64,000 nucleotides of DNA from Alloactinosynnema sp. L-07 (GCF_900070365.1 NZ_LN850107.1:2604001-2668000), one strand, 5' to 3'. Shown: positions 40,091-50,081, numbered from the stretch's first letter. A program made the numbers and translations. Notes: generated by a model from the letters alone, not told the origin.

Positions 40091-42937
40091 CTACTCCTGG
40101 TCGCTCAGCAGCCTGATCAGCTGAGTCCGCGACCGGATGCCGAGCCGCCGGTAGAGCCGGGTCAAGGTCGCCTCGACGGTCTTCACACTGACGAACAGGC
40201 GGTCGGCGATCTCCTTGTTGCTGGCGCCTTCGGCCACCAGCTCAGTGATCCGCGACTCGCCGCTGGTCAGCTGCAGGGCCGTGGCGGCCGTGGCGGCCGG
40301 GGCGTCGGAGCCGTCGAGCCGGGAGCGCAGCGTGTCGGTCTGGGTGGCCCACGGGTGGGCCTTCGCGGCGGTGAACACGGCGTGCGCGGTATCCAGGGAG
40401 GCTCGGGCGGGAGCGAACCGGCGGCGGTTGCGCTCGACCCTGGCGCGGACCAAGTGGCACTTGCCGGTTTCCAGCGGCTGTCCCAACTCGGTGAACACCG
40501 CGGTCGCGCGGTCGAGCAGCTCGATCGCGGCGTCGGAGTCGCCGCGGGCGTGGCGCAGTCCGGCATCGGATCGGTCGAGTCGGGCGCGGACGCCGTCGGT
40601 GTGCGGGCGGCCATCGACTTCCTCACGGGTCGACTTGAGGAGCCGCTCGGCCTCGTCGAGTTCGCCGACAAACACGTGCGCGGCGGCGAGGTCGCCGTGC
40701 CAGCGCAGGATGGACGGATCGCTCTGGTCGGACTCGGCGATGCGGCGCAGCGCCGCCACCGCGGACGCGGGCTGGCCCGACCGCAGCAGGCCCTGCCCCA
40801 GCACGTGCAGGTGTCGCCGGATGAAGACGCCGTCGGACTCCTGCTCGGAGGCGCGGATGCCGCGCTCGGCCAGCGCGATGGCCCGGCCGATGCTGCCGCC
40901 CGCCAGTTCCGCCTCCGCCGCGGCGTGCCAGCACGGCCCCGGGCTCATCCGGGCCTCGCTCGCGATCCGCAGCGCGCGGTCGGCGTAGGTCAGCGCGTCC
41001 TGGCAGCGCCCAAGCCCGACGGACACCTCAGACAGTGACCGCAACACGTGCACAAGTTCCTCGGCCGCTCCGTGCTCCACCAGGGCGAGCATGTCGAGCA
41101 GGTCGGAGCGCGCGTCGTCGAGCCGGTCGTCGAAGATGGCGAAGCGGGTGCCGATGTAGCGCGGGGACATGTGGGTCCAGCCATCGATGTCCGGGGCGGG
41201 CAGCGCGAGCGCGGCCCCCAGTGCCGACCAGCTGTCCGGCCGCCCGATGACCCGGAACTGCAGCGCGATCGCGGCGGCGGCCAGCGCCGCGGTGTTGTGG
41301 TCGCCGACCGACCGGGCCAGTTCGACGGCGCGCTCGGCGTCGGCGATGGCCTTGTCGGAGTCCGATGCGACCATGGCCGCCCACGACTGCCACAGACAGA
41401 GCAGCGCGCGCGACGCCGGGTCGTCCCCAGCGTCGGCGACGGCCGCCGCGAACACCTCTCTCATGCCGCCGAACCCCTGACCGGCCACGTGCAGCAGGGC
41501 CATCCGCACCCGCACCCGCAGCAGCGGCCGGGCGTCGGCGGCGTCGAGCAGGGGCTGGGCGGCCCGGCCCGCCTGCTCGGGCAGACCCGCGTTGGCCGCC
41601 GCCTCGGTGGCCGAGACCAGCCACTCCAGGCGCTGACCGGCCAGGTCGGCGGGGGCCCGGTCGGCGGCCAGCAGGTACAGCTCGGCGGCCAGATCCCGCG
41701 AGCCGCGCCGGATCGCGGTCTCGGCGGCGACCACCAGCGCCCGCGCGACCTGGGCGTCCGGCGCGGCGGAGGCCAGCGCCAGGTGCCGGTCGCGCTGGTC
41801 GTCGAAGGTGACCGCCTCGGCCAGCTCGCGGTGCGCCTGGGCGCGGCGTTCGGCGTCGGCCAGGTCCGCGACGATCGACGCGGCGGCGGGCGGGGTGAAG
41901 CGGATGTTCTCCTCGTCGGTGACCACCAGCCCGGCCTGCACGGCGTGGCGGATGTCGTGGCGCGCGTCGGCCCGGCCCGCGCGCAGCAGCAGCCGCATGG
42001 TCGGCCGCGTCGCCAGCGCGCACAGCAACAAGGTCTGGCGCACCCGGGGCGCAACGGCGGCGAGACGTTCGTGCACCAGCGCGGCCACGCCGGGCGGCAG
42101 CGGCGCGGGCGCGCGCAGCCCGGTGCGCTCGGAGAACGCCCCGGCCAGGGTCAGCGCCAGATACGGGTTGCCCTCGGAGTCGGTGTGGATGGCGATGGCC
42201 GTGCGGGCAGGCAGGCCGTAGACGTCGAACAGCTCGGCCAGGTCGTCGGCGGTCAGCGGCGGCACGGGCAGGCGCAGCAGCGGTGGCGGCACCAGCAGCG
42301 ACGGCGCCACCGGCCGGGGATCTGCGCCGTCGCCGTCCTCGGCGAGGTCCACCGGCTCCTGGACCCGACCCGCGACCACCACTCGCACGTCGCTTCCGGG
42401 GAGCCTGCGCGCGGCGTAGGCGAGGATGTCGGCGGAGGTCGCGTCGATCCACTGGACGTCATCGATGAGCACCAGGACCGGCGCCTCGGCCGAGGTGGCG
42501 AGCAGCAGCGCGTGCCACGCCATGCGCAGCGCCGCCCCCGGCGCGTCGATCCGCTCGCCGCTGAGCATGTCCGCGACCGCGCGCCGCTGTGGGTCCGGCA
42601 GGGTGGCCAGTGCCTCGGTGGGGATCTGCGCGAACAGGTCGGCCAGCGCGGTCCCGGGGATCCACCGCTCGTTCTCCGCGCTGGTGGCCCGCAGCACCAC
42701 CCCGGGCCAGCCGTCGGCGACCTCGTCGAGCAGGGTGGTCTTGCCGATGCCGCTGGGTCCGGTCAGCAGCACGCCACCACCTCCGGCGAGCTGGTCGCGC
42801 AAGGCGTTCAACACGCCCGTCCGCCCAACGATGCGCGCGCGACTCCGGCCCTCCACAGCGCAGAGGATAAGACGGAACCGGACAAGCCCGACGTTCGGCA
42901 TCCCGGATTCCCAGTTGGTAGACCCCACCTCGGCCAA
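40091..42937 (-). CDS. Large LuxR-family ATP-binding regulator (LAL)
   Basis: A 948-aa LAL-type regulator. Its N-terminal AAA/STAND ATPase has Walker A GPSGIGKT (60-67) and Walker B VLVLIDDVQW near residue 156. A long TPR-like helical middle part follows, and a C-terminal LuxR HTH at 880-945 (LVAEGASNKEIADRLFVSVK). The true start may be an ATG at 42901 or further in. LAL proteins are often pathway-specific activators of antibiotic clusters. It is divergent from the metallophore importer and lies between the RiPP and isonitrile loci, so its target could be either. Confidence 0.9.
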   Translation of the reverse strand: MAEVGSTNWESGMPNVGLVRFRLILCAVEGRSRARIVGRTGVLNALRDQLAGGGGVLLTGPSGIGKTTLLDEVADGWPGVVLRATSAENERWIPGTALADLFAQIPTEALATLPDPQRRAVADMLSGERIDAPGAALRMAWHALLLATSAEAPVLVLIDDVQWIDATSADILAYAARRLPGSDVRVVVAGRVQEPVDLAEDGDGADPRPVAPSLLVPPPLLRLPVPPLTADDLAELFDVYGLPARTAIAIHTDSEGNPYLALTLAGAFSERTGLRAPAPLPPGVAALVHERLAAVAPRVRQTLLLCALATRPTMRLLLRAGRADARHDIRHAVQAGLVVTDEENIRFTPPAAASIVADLADAERRAQAHRELAEAVTFDDQRDRHLALASAAPDAQVARALVVAAETAIRRGSRDLAAELYLLAADRAPADLAGQRLEWLVSATEAAANAGLPEQAGRAAQPLLDAADARPLLRVRVRMALLHVAGQGFGGMREVFAAAVADAGDDPASRALLCLWQSWAAMVASDSDKAIADAERAVELARSVGDHNTAALAAAAIALQFRVIGRPDSWSALGAALALPAPDIDGWTHMSPRYIGTRFAIFDDRLDDARSDLLDMLALVEHGAAEELVHVLRSLSEVSVGLGRCQDALTYADRALRIASEARMSPGPCWHAAAEAELAGGSIGRAIALAERGIRASEQESDGVFIRRHLHVLGQGLLRSGQPASAVAALRRIAESDQSDPSILRWHGDLAAAHVFVGELDEAERLLKSTREEVDGRPHTDGVRARLDRSDAGLRHARGDSDAAIELLDRATAVFTELGQPLETGKCHLVRARVERNRRRFAPARASLDTAHAVFTAAKAHPWATQTDTLRSRLDGSDAPAATAATALQLTSGESRITELVAEGASNKEIADRLFVSVKTVEATLTRLYRRLGIRSRTQLIRLLSDQE

Positions 42938-43055
42938 TGGCCTATCCGGTTGAGCCGATCATCCGGGGCCGATCGTGGCGGATACCGCTCGGCCCGGAAC
43001 TTCCGGCGGCGACCGCCCGACTAGAGGACGACTATCTACGCGAACAGGGGTCGAT

Positions 43056-44129
43056 ATGCGTTCTCGTGTGCTCAGCGCACTGGTGATCGGGACTGCCGCG
43101 GTGGGGCTCGCCGCGTGCTCACCGGCCGTGCAGGAGGCCAAGCAAGACCCGTCCGGCCAGTCCGGGGGGTCCACCGGGTTCCCGGCCACGCTCGACGACT
43201 GCGAAGGCCGCAAGACCACCTTCGACGCCGCGCCGCAGCGCATCGTCACGAGCAACGGCTCCAGCCTGGAGCTGCTGTTCTGGCTCGGCGCGGGCGACAA
43301 GATCATCGGTACCGGGTTCCCGCCCGCCAAGGGCACGCTGCCGGAGTCGTTCCGGGCCGCTGGCGAGAAGGTGCCCGTCCTTGGCGAGATGGTGATCTCC
43401 AAGGAGAAGCTGCTCGGCTCGGGCGCGCAGCTCTACGTCGACACCTTCGCCCACGCGGGCGCGATGGGCGGGATGGGCGGGCCGCCGAGCGAGGAGGAGT
43501 TCGCCGCCGCCGACATCAAGCACGTCTACCTCAAGTCGACCGCGTGCGCGGCCAAGGCGTCCGGCCCGCTCACCGACCTGTCCACTGTGGAGACGGACAT
43601 CAAGCGCATGGGCTCGGTCACCGGGACCGGCGCCAAGGCCGACGAACTCGTGCAGGGCATGCGCACGAAGGTCACCAAGGTGACCGACGCGGTCGCCAAG
43701 CTGCCGCAGGACAAGCGCCCATCGTACTTCTTCTTCGACTTCGACGCGGGCACCGAGCAGCCGATCGCGGTGTGCGGCAAGCAGGTCGCCAACGCGGTGA
43801 TCACGCTGGCGGGGGCCAAGAACCTGTTCGCCGACTGCGACGCCGACTTCAAGCCGGTCGGCTGGGAGCAGGTCGTGTCGGGCAACCCGCAGTGGATCCA
43901 GCTCGGCGTCCGCGACAAGGGCGGCAAGCAGGAGAACGACGCCGCGTTCGCCGCGGCGGAGAAGTTCTTGCGCGAGTTCCCAGCCACCGCGGGCCTCGAA
44001 GCGGTCAAGCAGGGCAAGTTCGTGCGGGTGAGTTCGGAGGCCACCACGATCGCGGGCGTGCGCAACGCCGACGCCGTCGTGGAGATCGCCAAGACCATCC
44101 ACCCCGACGTGATCGTCGCCCAGGGCTAG
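43056..44129 (+). CDS. ABC importer substrate-binding lipoprotein (iron/metallophore type)
   Basis: A 357-aa lipoprotein: signal MRSRVLSALVIGTAAVGLAA with lipobox LAAC (Cys at about 21), then a periplasmic-binding-protein class III fold (RIVTSNGSSLELLFWLGAGD). A Met/Gly-rich loop GAMGGMGGPP lies near residue 130. ATG 43056 has AGGGG 6 nt upstream. It is the first gene of a complete importer. Family members bind ferric siderophores, heme, cobalamin or the F420 precursor; nothing here fixes the ligand. The neighbouring isonitrile synthase makes a metal-isonitrile worth testing. Confidence 0.9.
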   Translation: MRSRVLSALVIGTAAVGLAACSPAVQEAKQDPSGQSGGSTGFPATLDDCEGRKTTFDAAPQRIVTSNGSSLELLFWLGAGDKIIGTGFPPAKGTLPESFRAAGEKVPVLGEMVISKEKLLGSGAQLYVDTFAHAGAMGGMGGPPSEEEFAAADIKHVYLKSTACAAKASGPLTDLSTVETDIKRMGSVTGTGAKADELVQGMRTKVTKVTDAVAKLPQDKRPSYFFFDFDAGTEQPIAVCGKQVANAVITLAGAKNLFADCDADFKPVGWEQVVSGNPQWIQLGVRDKGGKQENDAAFAAAEKFLREFPATAGLEAVKQGKFVRVSSEATTIAGVRNADAVVEIAKTIHPDVIVAQG

Positions 44130-44131
44130 CC

Positions 44132-45205
44132 GTGGCGGTCGAATCGCTTCCCCTCCAGGACCGCGCGCACCTCCCGGCTGTGCCCAAGGTGCGCGCGGGC
44201 CTGGTGGTGGCCGTGCTCGCCGTCGCCCTGGTCGCCGGGCTCGCGCTGGCCACCGCGGTCGGCTCGACCTTCGTCCCGCTCGGCCAGGTGTGGTCGATCG
44301 TGGCAGGCCACCTGACCGGTGCCAAGCCGGTACCGGGCACACCCGATCTCATCGTCTGGCAGCTGCGGGTGCCGCGCGCGCTGCTGGCCGCCGTGGTCGG
44401 CGCCGGGCTCGGTTTGGTCGGCACCGCGGTGCAGGCGCTGGTCCGCAACCCCTTGGCGGATCCGTACCTGCTGGGCATCTCCTCCGGCGCGTCGCTGGGC
44501 GCGGTCGCGGTGATCGTGCTCGGCGGCACGGCGGGCGGCCTGCTCGGGCTGGGCCTGTCCGCGGCGGCGTTCCTCGGCGCGCTCGGGTCGTTCGCGCTGG
44601 TCTGGGCGCTGGCCAGGCGCGGTGGCGGCTTCTCCCCGCTGCGCCTGGTGCTCGCGGGCGTCGGCATCGGCCAGTTCCTCGCGGGCATGTGCAGCTATCT
44701 GGTGCTGCAGACCGCCGACGAGCAGCAGACCCGGGGCGTGCTCTTCTGGCTGATGGGCAGCCTCAGCGGGGCGAAGTGGTCGATCCTGGCCGTGCCCGCG
44801 ATCGTCGTGCTCCTGGGTTTTCTGCTGCTGCAGGCGCGCGCCCGCGGGCTCAACGCGCTGCTGATGGGCGACGAGACCGCGGCCGGGCTCGGCATCGACG
44901 TGGGCAGGCTGCGCCGCGAGCTGTTCGTGGTCACCAGCGTGCTGACCGGTGTGCTGGTGGCCGTGTCCGGCGCGATCGGGTTCGTCGGGCTGATGGTGCC
45001 GCACGTGTGCAGGCTGGTGGTCGGCGGCGACCACCGCAGGCTGCTGCCGATCTCGGCGCTGACCGGCGCGGTGCTGCTGGTGGTGGTCGACATCGTCGCC
45101 CGCGTCGCCCTGTCCGACCAGGAACTCCCCATCGGCGTGGTGACCGCCCTCGTCGGCGCGCCGACGCTGCTGTACCTGCTGGACCGACGGCTGGAGCGCG
45201 CGTGA
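44132..45205 (+). CDS. FecCD-type ABC importer permease
   Basis: A 357-aa permease with about ten membrane helices and the family motifs LRVPRALLAAVVGAGLGLVG, RNPLADPYLLGISSGAS and GFVGLMVPHVCRL. GTG 44132 lies 2 bp after the lipoprotein stop; its TGA overlaps the ATPase GTG by 4 bp. It forms the membrane channel of the same importer, presumably as a homodimer since there is only one permease gene. Confidence 0.93.
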   Translation: MAVESLPLQDRAHLPAVPKVRAGLVVAVLAVALVAGLALATAVGSTFVPLGQVWSIVAGHLTGAKPVPGTPDLIVWQLRVPRALLAAVVGAGLGLVGTAVQALVRNPLADPYLLGISSGASLGAVAVIVLGGTAGGLLGLGLSAAAFLGALGSFALVWALARRGGGFSPLRLVLAGVGIGQFLAGMCSYLVLQTADEQQTRGVLFWLMGSLSGAKWSILAVPAIVVLLGFLLLQARARGLNALLMGDETAAGLGIDVGRLRRELFVVTSVLTGVLVAVSGAIGFVGLMVPHVCRLVVGGDHRRLLPISALTGAVLLVVVDIVARVALSDQELPIGVVTALVGAPTLLYLLDRRLERA

Positions 45206-45981
45206 GGATCGCCATCGAGAACCTGACCGTCGCCCTGTCCGGGCGCACGGTGGTGTCCGGGGTCGACGTGATCGCCGAGCCCGGCGAGATCGTCGGCGTG
45301 GTCGGCCCCAACGGCAGCGGCAAGTCGACCATGCTGCGCACGGTGTACCGCCACCTCAAACCGGCCTCCGGGCAGGTGCTGCTCGACGGGCGCGACCTGC
45401 GGGCGATGTCGGCCACCGAGGCCGCCCGCCATGTCGCCGCGCTGCCCCAGGAACGCGGCAGCGACTTCGAACTGTCGGTGCTGGAGGTCGTGGCGATGGG
45501 CCGCACACCGTACAAGCGCGCGTTCGCGGGCGACGACGAACGCGACCGCCGGATCATCGCCGACGCGATGGCCCAGGTCGGGGTCACCGAGCTGGCTGGG
45601 CGCCCCTTCTCGGCGCTGTCCGGCGGGGAACGGCAGCGGGTGCTGCTGGCCAGGGCGTTCGCGCAGGAGCCCGACGTGCTGGTCCTCGACGAGCCGACCA
45701 ACCACCTCGACCTACGCCACCAGATCGACCTGCTCGGCCTGCTGCGCCAACACCGCCGCACCACGCTGATCGCCCTGCACGACCTGAACGCCGCGGCGAG
45801 CCTGTGCGATCGACTGCACGTGCTGCGCGACGGTCAGGTCGTCGACTCGGGCAAACCGCGCGACGTGCTCACCGTCGACCTGCTCGCCGAGGTGTTCGGC
45901 GTGCGGGCCGCGGTGGTCGAGCACCCACTGACCGGCGATCCCCTGATCGCGTTCGACCACCAGGGCCCCGTCAATCAGTGA
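45202..45981 (+). CDS. ABC importer ATPase (FecE-type)
   Basis: A 259-aa ATPase with Walker A GPNGSGKST (residues 35-43), signature LSGGERQRV, Walker B VLVLDEPTNHLD and H-loop LIALHDLN, all intact. It completes the importer operon and overlaps the convergent isonitrile synthase 3' end by 11 bp (45971-45981). Confidence 0.95.
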   Translation: MRIAIENLTVALSGRTVVSGVDVIAEPGEIVGVVGPNGSGKSTMLRTVYRHLKPASGQVLLDGRDLRAMSATEAARHVAALPQERGSDFELSVLEVVAMGRTPYKRAFAGDDERDRRIIADAMAQVGVTELAGRPFSALSGGERQRVLLARAFAQEPDVLVLDEPTNHLDLRHQIDLLGLLRQHRRTTLIALHDLNAAASLCDRLHVLRDGQVVDSGKPRDVLTVDLLAEVFGVRAAVVEHPLTGDPLIAFDHQGPVNQ

Positions 45982-46927
45982 CGCGGAAATGACTCGGCCT
46001 GCCGTCCACTGTGACCAGCTCGCCAAGCTCCACGGCGTCCTTGTGGCGCACCAGCCGGGGGGCCTTCCCCGGCTCCTCGACCAGCACCGAATGCCACGGC
46101 GTCATCCAGGCGTCCGGGGCGTCGAGCAGGCGGATCCCGAACTTGGCCGCGCCCGCGGGCTGGGGGTGGATCGACAGCCGGACGGAGCGCGGATGGTAGG
46201 CCGCGACCAGGTCACCCCACGCCCGGCTGCGGGCGATCACCTCGTAAGATCGAGTGCGGCACTCGCGCTGCAGCGCCGACTTCGAGCCGGTCCAGTGCGC
46301 GGTGTCGTCGACCAGGAACCGGGTGATCCCTCGATAGAGCCGCAACGTCGACTCGTCGGTCATGACCTCTTCACGTAACTGCGCGATAGTCGGAGCGTAG
46401 GCGACCGTGACCCGGCGCCGCTTCTCGTCGTAACTCAGACCGGGGTAGATGTCTTGCAGATTGAACAAGGACAGCCGAGACAGTTCTTCCTTCGCCATCA
46501 GCTCGCGGAGTTCATCCGAGTACGCGTCAACTCGATCATCGGCGACCCCGATGACGTCACCGAAGATGTGTCCGTCCGAGCAGATGACGAGTCGCGCGCC
46601 CGGCGCGTATACCGCCTGCACCGACGCGCACAGCTCGTCGAGGAATCGCAGCGACAGGCGTTCCCCCTCGTCTGGCAGGTCGCCCAGCACCTTCGCCGGA
46701 TTGGGTGACTTGCACGGGAATCCCGGCAGGGTGAACATGACCGGCTCACCGACGGAGACGAAGTCGAGCAGCTGGTTGATCTGTTCGGGGAACGCCGCCG
46801 CGGTGTTCGGCGCGTCCGGGTCCGCGGCGCGCCGCACGGGGTACAGAAGCTCCAGGATCGCCGCGCAGGTTTCCAAGTCCGATGTGGACGGCGTGGCGCC
46901 TGGGACCGTTGACGGTGACGTGGTCAT
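45971..46927 (-). CDS. Isonitrile (isocyanide) synthase, PvcA/DIT1 family
   Basis: A 318-aa protein of the DIT1/PvcA family. It has PVMFTLPGFPCKSPNPAKVL (about 60-80) and APGARLVICSDGHIFGDVIG (about 108-130), the conserved N-terminal signatures. These enzymes convert the alpha-amino group of an amino acid (Tyr, Trp) to an isonitrile with ribulose-5-phosphate. ATG 46927 has GGAGGAAC upstream. It is the last gene of a minus-strand run (MFS, AsnB-like, P450, this gene). No PvcB-type Fe/2-oxoglutarate oxygenase is present, so the P450 probably performs the oxidative step. Confidence 0.93.
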   Translation of the reverse strand: MTTSPSTVPGATPSTSDLETCAAILELLYPVRRAADPDAPNTAAAFPEQINQLLDFVSVGEPVMFTLPGFPCKSPNPAKVLGDLPDEGERLSLRFLDELCASVQAVYAPGARLVICSDGHIFGDVIGVADDRVDAYSDELRELMAKEELSRLSLFNLQDIYPGLSYDEKRRRVTVAYAPTIAQLREEVMTDESTLRLYRGITRFLVDDTAHWTGSKSALQRECRTRSYEVIARSRAWGDLVAAYHPRSVRLSIHPQPAGAAKFGIRLLDAPDAWMTPWHSVLVEEPGKAPRLVRHKDAVELGELVTVDGRPSHFRVTD

Positions 46928-47010
46928 CTTGGGTGTTCCTCCACTTGGGCAGGTTGGATCGCCACGCCTGCGCGGGACAGCGGGCGTGGTGTGTCGGATC
47001 GGCTATCGGG

Positions 47011-48240
47011 TCAGGTTCGCTCGGTGTAGGTGACGGGCAGTGCGGTGGTGCCGCGGGCCAGGACCGCGCCGACCCACTCGATCTTGTCCTCGGGCACGGC
47101 CAGCCGCAGACCGGGCAGCCGGTCGATGAGCGTGCCGATGGCGATCTGCAGTTCGAGCCGGGCGAGCGCGGCGCCAGGACAGAAGTGGATCCCATGGCCG
47201 AAGGCCAGGTGCGGGTTCGGGCTGCGGGTGAGGTCGAGCTCGTCGGCGTCGGCGAAGCGGCGCTCGTCGCGGTTGGCCGCGCAGAGCGAGACGATCACCG
47301 AGTCGCCCGCCGGGATGGTGGTGCCGTGCAGGTCGGAATCCTCGGTGAAGAACCGCCAGGTGGTCAGCTCGAAGGCGCTGTCGTAGCGCAGCAGCTCGTC
47401 GACGGCCAGCGGCAGCAGGGACGGGTCGGCGGCGAGGACAGCCAGCTTCTCCGGGTGCCGGACCAGCGCCATGATCGCGGTGGTGATCTGGTTGGTCACC
47501 GGTTCCTGGCCCGCGACAAGCAGTTGGAAGATCATCGAGTCCAGCTCGGCCTGGCTCAGCTCGCCCGCCGCGTGCGCGCCGACGAGCTTGCTCAGCAGGT
47601 CGTCACCCGGATTGGCCCGCCGGTTGGCGACGACCTCGGCGATGTAGCCCTGCAGACCGCGCAGCAGGCCCTCGTACTCGGCGCGGCGCGGGTCGGTCGG
47701 GCCGACCGGGGCGACGACCTTGCCCCACTCGCGCTTGAAGCGCGAGGCCAGCTCCGGTGGCAGGCCGATGACCTCGGCCAGCGCCTGGAACGGGAACCTG
47801 GCGGCGAAGCAGGCCACCAGGTCCATGCTCACCTCCGGGGTCGACGGCATCGCGTCGATCAGCGCGTCGGCCAGTTCCTGCAGCCGCGGGCGCAGCGCCT
47901 CGATACGGCGCGGGGCGAATCCGTCGGTCACCAGCTTGCGCATGGACGTGTGCTTCGGCGGGTCCTGGTGCAGCAGATGGACCTGCAGCTGCGAGTGCTG
48001 CGGCTCCGGCATGATCGCCGCCCGCTCGCGCCACGTGGCGTTGCCGCGGGAGTGGTTCTTGCCGAGACGGTCGTCGTTGAGGGCTTCGTGCGCCGCGGTG
48101 TAACCGGTCACCAGCCACGCCTTGACGCCGCTGGGGAACAGCACCCGGTGCACCGGTCCTTCGTCGCGCATCTTCCGGTACAGCTCATAGGGATCGCGCT
48201 TGTACTCGCGCCCGAACATCTCGATGGGCTCGTCGGTCAT
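47011..48240 (-). CDS. Cytochrome P450 of the isonitrile cluster
   Basis: A 409-aa bacterial P450 (CYP105/107-like length). It has the heme loop FGHGIHFCPG, K-helix ELLRY and I-helix VAGQEPVTN. The usual acid-alcohol pair of the I-helix is changed: Glu is kept but the following Thr is replaced by Pro, which often accompanies unusual P450 chemistry. ATG 48240 has CCGGAGG upstream. It lies between AsnB-like and isonitrile synthase genes (gaps 14 and 83 bp). Likely substrate: an isonitrile amino acid or the amide formed from it. Confidence 0.92.
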   Translation of the reverse strand: MTDEPIEMFGREYKRDPYELYRKMRDEGPVHRVLFPSGVKAWLVTGYTAAHEALNDDRLGKNHSRGNATWRERAAIMPEPQHSQLQVHLLHQDPPKHTSMRKLVTDGFAPRRIEALRPRLQELADALIDAMPSTPEVSMDLVACFAARFPFQALAEVIGLPPELASRFKREWGKVVAPVGPTDPRRAEYEGLLRGLQGYIAEVVANRRANPGDDLLSKLVGAHAAGELSQAELDSMIFQLLVAGQEPVTNQITTAIMALVRHPEKLAVLAADPSLLPLAVDELLRYDSAFELTTWRFFTEDSDLHGTTIPAGDSVIVSLCAANRDERRFADADELDLTRSPNPHLAFGHGIHFCPGAALARLELQIAIGTLIDRLPGLRLAVPEDKIEWVGAVLARGTTALPVTYTERT

Positions 48241-48254
48241 CGTCGTCCTCCGGC

Positions 48255-50081
48255 TCAGACGGTCAGTTCAGGCTTGTGGATGTCGAGGAACAGGGCCAGG
48301 TCGACGACCCGCTCCAGGCGCAATCGGTGCCCCCACGGCAGTTCCTCCGGCGCGACGTCGAGACAGGCCTTGATCTGCGTCTCGTCCACCAGCGCGCGCA
48401 CGGAGTCGACAGTGAGCGCGTCCCGCGCCATATCCTGCAGGCCGCGGTTGTAGTCAGGGTGGTGTGTGGCTGGATAGTGGTTCTTCGGCCGGTAGAGCAC
48501 CGAGTCCGGCGCGATGCCCTGGCCCACCGACCGCAGCAGACTCTTCTCCCGGCCGTCGTGGCTCTTGAGCGCCCACGGGGTCGCGAAGGCGTACTCGACC
48601 AGCCGGTGGTCGCAGTACGGGACGCGGACCTCCAAGCCCTGGGCCATGCTCAGGCGGTCCTTGCGGTGCAGCAGCTGGCGCAGCCACCTGGTCATCGACA
48701 GGTGCTGCATCTCGCGTTGCCTGCGTTCCAGGAGATCAGTGCTCTCACTTTGCGGCACGGCGGCGATCGCGGTGCGGTAGGTGTCGTCGCGGAACTCGGG
48801 GATCCGCAGGACGCCTGCCAGGTCGGGGTTGATCGGCATGGCGGCATCGTCTTTGACGACCAGCAGCCACGGGAAGGTCTGCGCGTCGAGCGCTTCCTTC
48901 TTGTGGAACCAGGGATAGCCGCCGAACACCTCGTCAGCCGCCTCGCCGGACAGCGCCACCGTCGAGTGCATGCGGATCCGCCCGAACAGCAGGTAAAGCG
49001 ACGTGTCCATGTCGCCGACGCCGATCGGCGAGTCCCGGCACTCCACCACCGCGCGGCGGTGGTCGAGGTCGAGCAGCGAGCGCGGGTCGAGCACGACGGT
49101 GCTGTGCTCGGTGCCGATGAACTCGCCCGCCTCGGCGGCGAACGGGGTGTCGTGGCCGGTGCGCAGGACGTCGCCGGTGAACTTCTCGGCCTGGTCGGAG
49201 TAGTCCACGGCGTAGGAGCGGATCTTGCCGCCCTCGGTGCGGCGCAGCTCGTCGGCGAGGATCGCGGTGATCACGGTCGAGTCGATGCCGCCGGAAAGCA
49301 GGCTGCACCGCGGCACATCGGATTCGAGCTGGCCGCGCGCGGCGTCGTTGAGCAGGGCGCGGACGGTCTCGATCGAGGTGTCGAGGTCGTCGGCGTGGGT
49401 GCCCGCTTCGAGCTGCCAGTACACGCGTTCGCGGTAGCCGCCGCGGTCGAAGGTCGCCACGACACCGGGCGGCACCTCGCGCACCCCCGCCCAGACCGTC
49501 GGGCCGGTGTTGAACAGCAGGCTGTAGGCCTCGCGCAGGCCGTCGGCGTCGATCCGCGGTGAGACCTCCGGGTGGGCGAACAGGGCCTTGGGCTCGGAGC
49601 CGAAGACAATGCCCGCGCTCACTTCGGCGTAGAACAGCGGCTTGACGCCGAGCCGGTCCCGCACCAGCACCAGCTTCTCGGCGCGGGCGTCCCAGATGGC
49701 GAAGGCGTACATGCCGACCAGGCGGTCGGCCAGCGCCTCACCCCACTGGAGGTAGGCACGCAGCACGACCTCGGTGTCGCTGCGGGTGCGGAAGGTGTGG
49801 CCCAGCGATGTCAGTTCGCGGCGCAGGTCATGGTGGTTGTAGACCTCGCCGCTGTAGGTGAGCGCGATGTCCTGTCCGTTGTGGACGGTGGTCATCGGCT
49901 GGGCGCCGCCGTCGCGGTCGATCACCGAGAGCCTGCGGTGGCCAAGGGCGACGTGCCGCCCGCACCAGGTGCCCGAGTCGTCCGGTCCACGCTTGGCCAT
50001 TGTGGACGTCATGGCTTCGATAACGGTGGGATCGGCGCCTGGATCCTGGTCGAAGGACGCCCAGCCGGTTATTCCGCACAT
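48255..50081 (-). CDS. Asparagine-synthetase-like glutamine amidotransferase
   Basis: A 608-aa two-domain protein. The class II glutaminase domain has the nucleophile Cys2 (MCGITGW) and RLSVIDRDGGAQP. The synthetase domain has the PP-loop SLLSGGIDSTVI near residue 250. The length equals AsnB. It adenylates a carboxylate and transfers ammonia. Because it sits inside the isonitrile operon rather than with primary metabolism, I infer that it amidates the isonitrile product or acts as a beta-lactam-synthetase-like ligase. An ordinary Asn synthetase is possible. Confidence 0.88.
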   Translation of the reverse strand: MCGITGWASFDQDPGADPTVIEAMTSTMAKRGPDDSGTWCGRHVALGHRRLSVIDRDGGAQPMTTVHNGQDIALTYSGEVYNHHDLRRELTSLGHTFRTRSDTEVVLRAYLQWGEALADRLVGMYAFAIWDARAEKLVLVRDRLGVKPLFYAEVSAGIVFGSEPKALFAHPEVSPRIDADGLREAYSLLFNTGPTVWAGVREVPPGVVATFDRGGYRERVYWQLEAGTHADDLDTSIETVRALLNDAARGQLESDVPRCSLLSGGIDSTVITAILADELRRTEGGKIRSYAVDYSDQAEKFTGDVLRTGHDTPFAAEAGEFIGTEHSTVVLDPRSLLDLDHRRAVVECRDSPIGVGDMDTSLYLLFGRIRMHSTVALSGEAADEVFGGYPWFHKKEALDAQTFPWLLVVKDDAAMPINPDLAGVLRIPEFRDDTYRTAIAAVPQSESTDLLERRQREMQHLSMTRWLRQLLHRKDRLSMAQGLEVRVPYCDHRLVEYAFATPWALKSHDGREKSLLRSVGQGIAPDSVLYRPKNHYPATHHPDYNRGLQDMARDALTVDSVRALVDETQIKACLDVAPEELPWGHRLRLERVVDLALFLDIHKPELTV

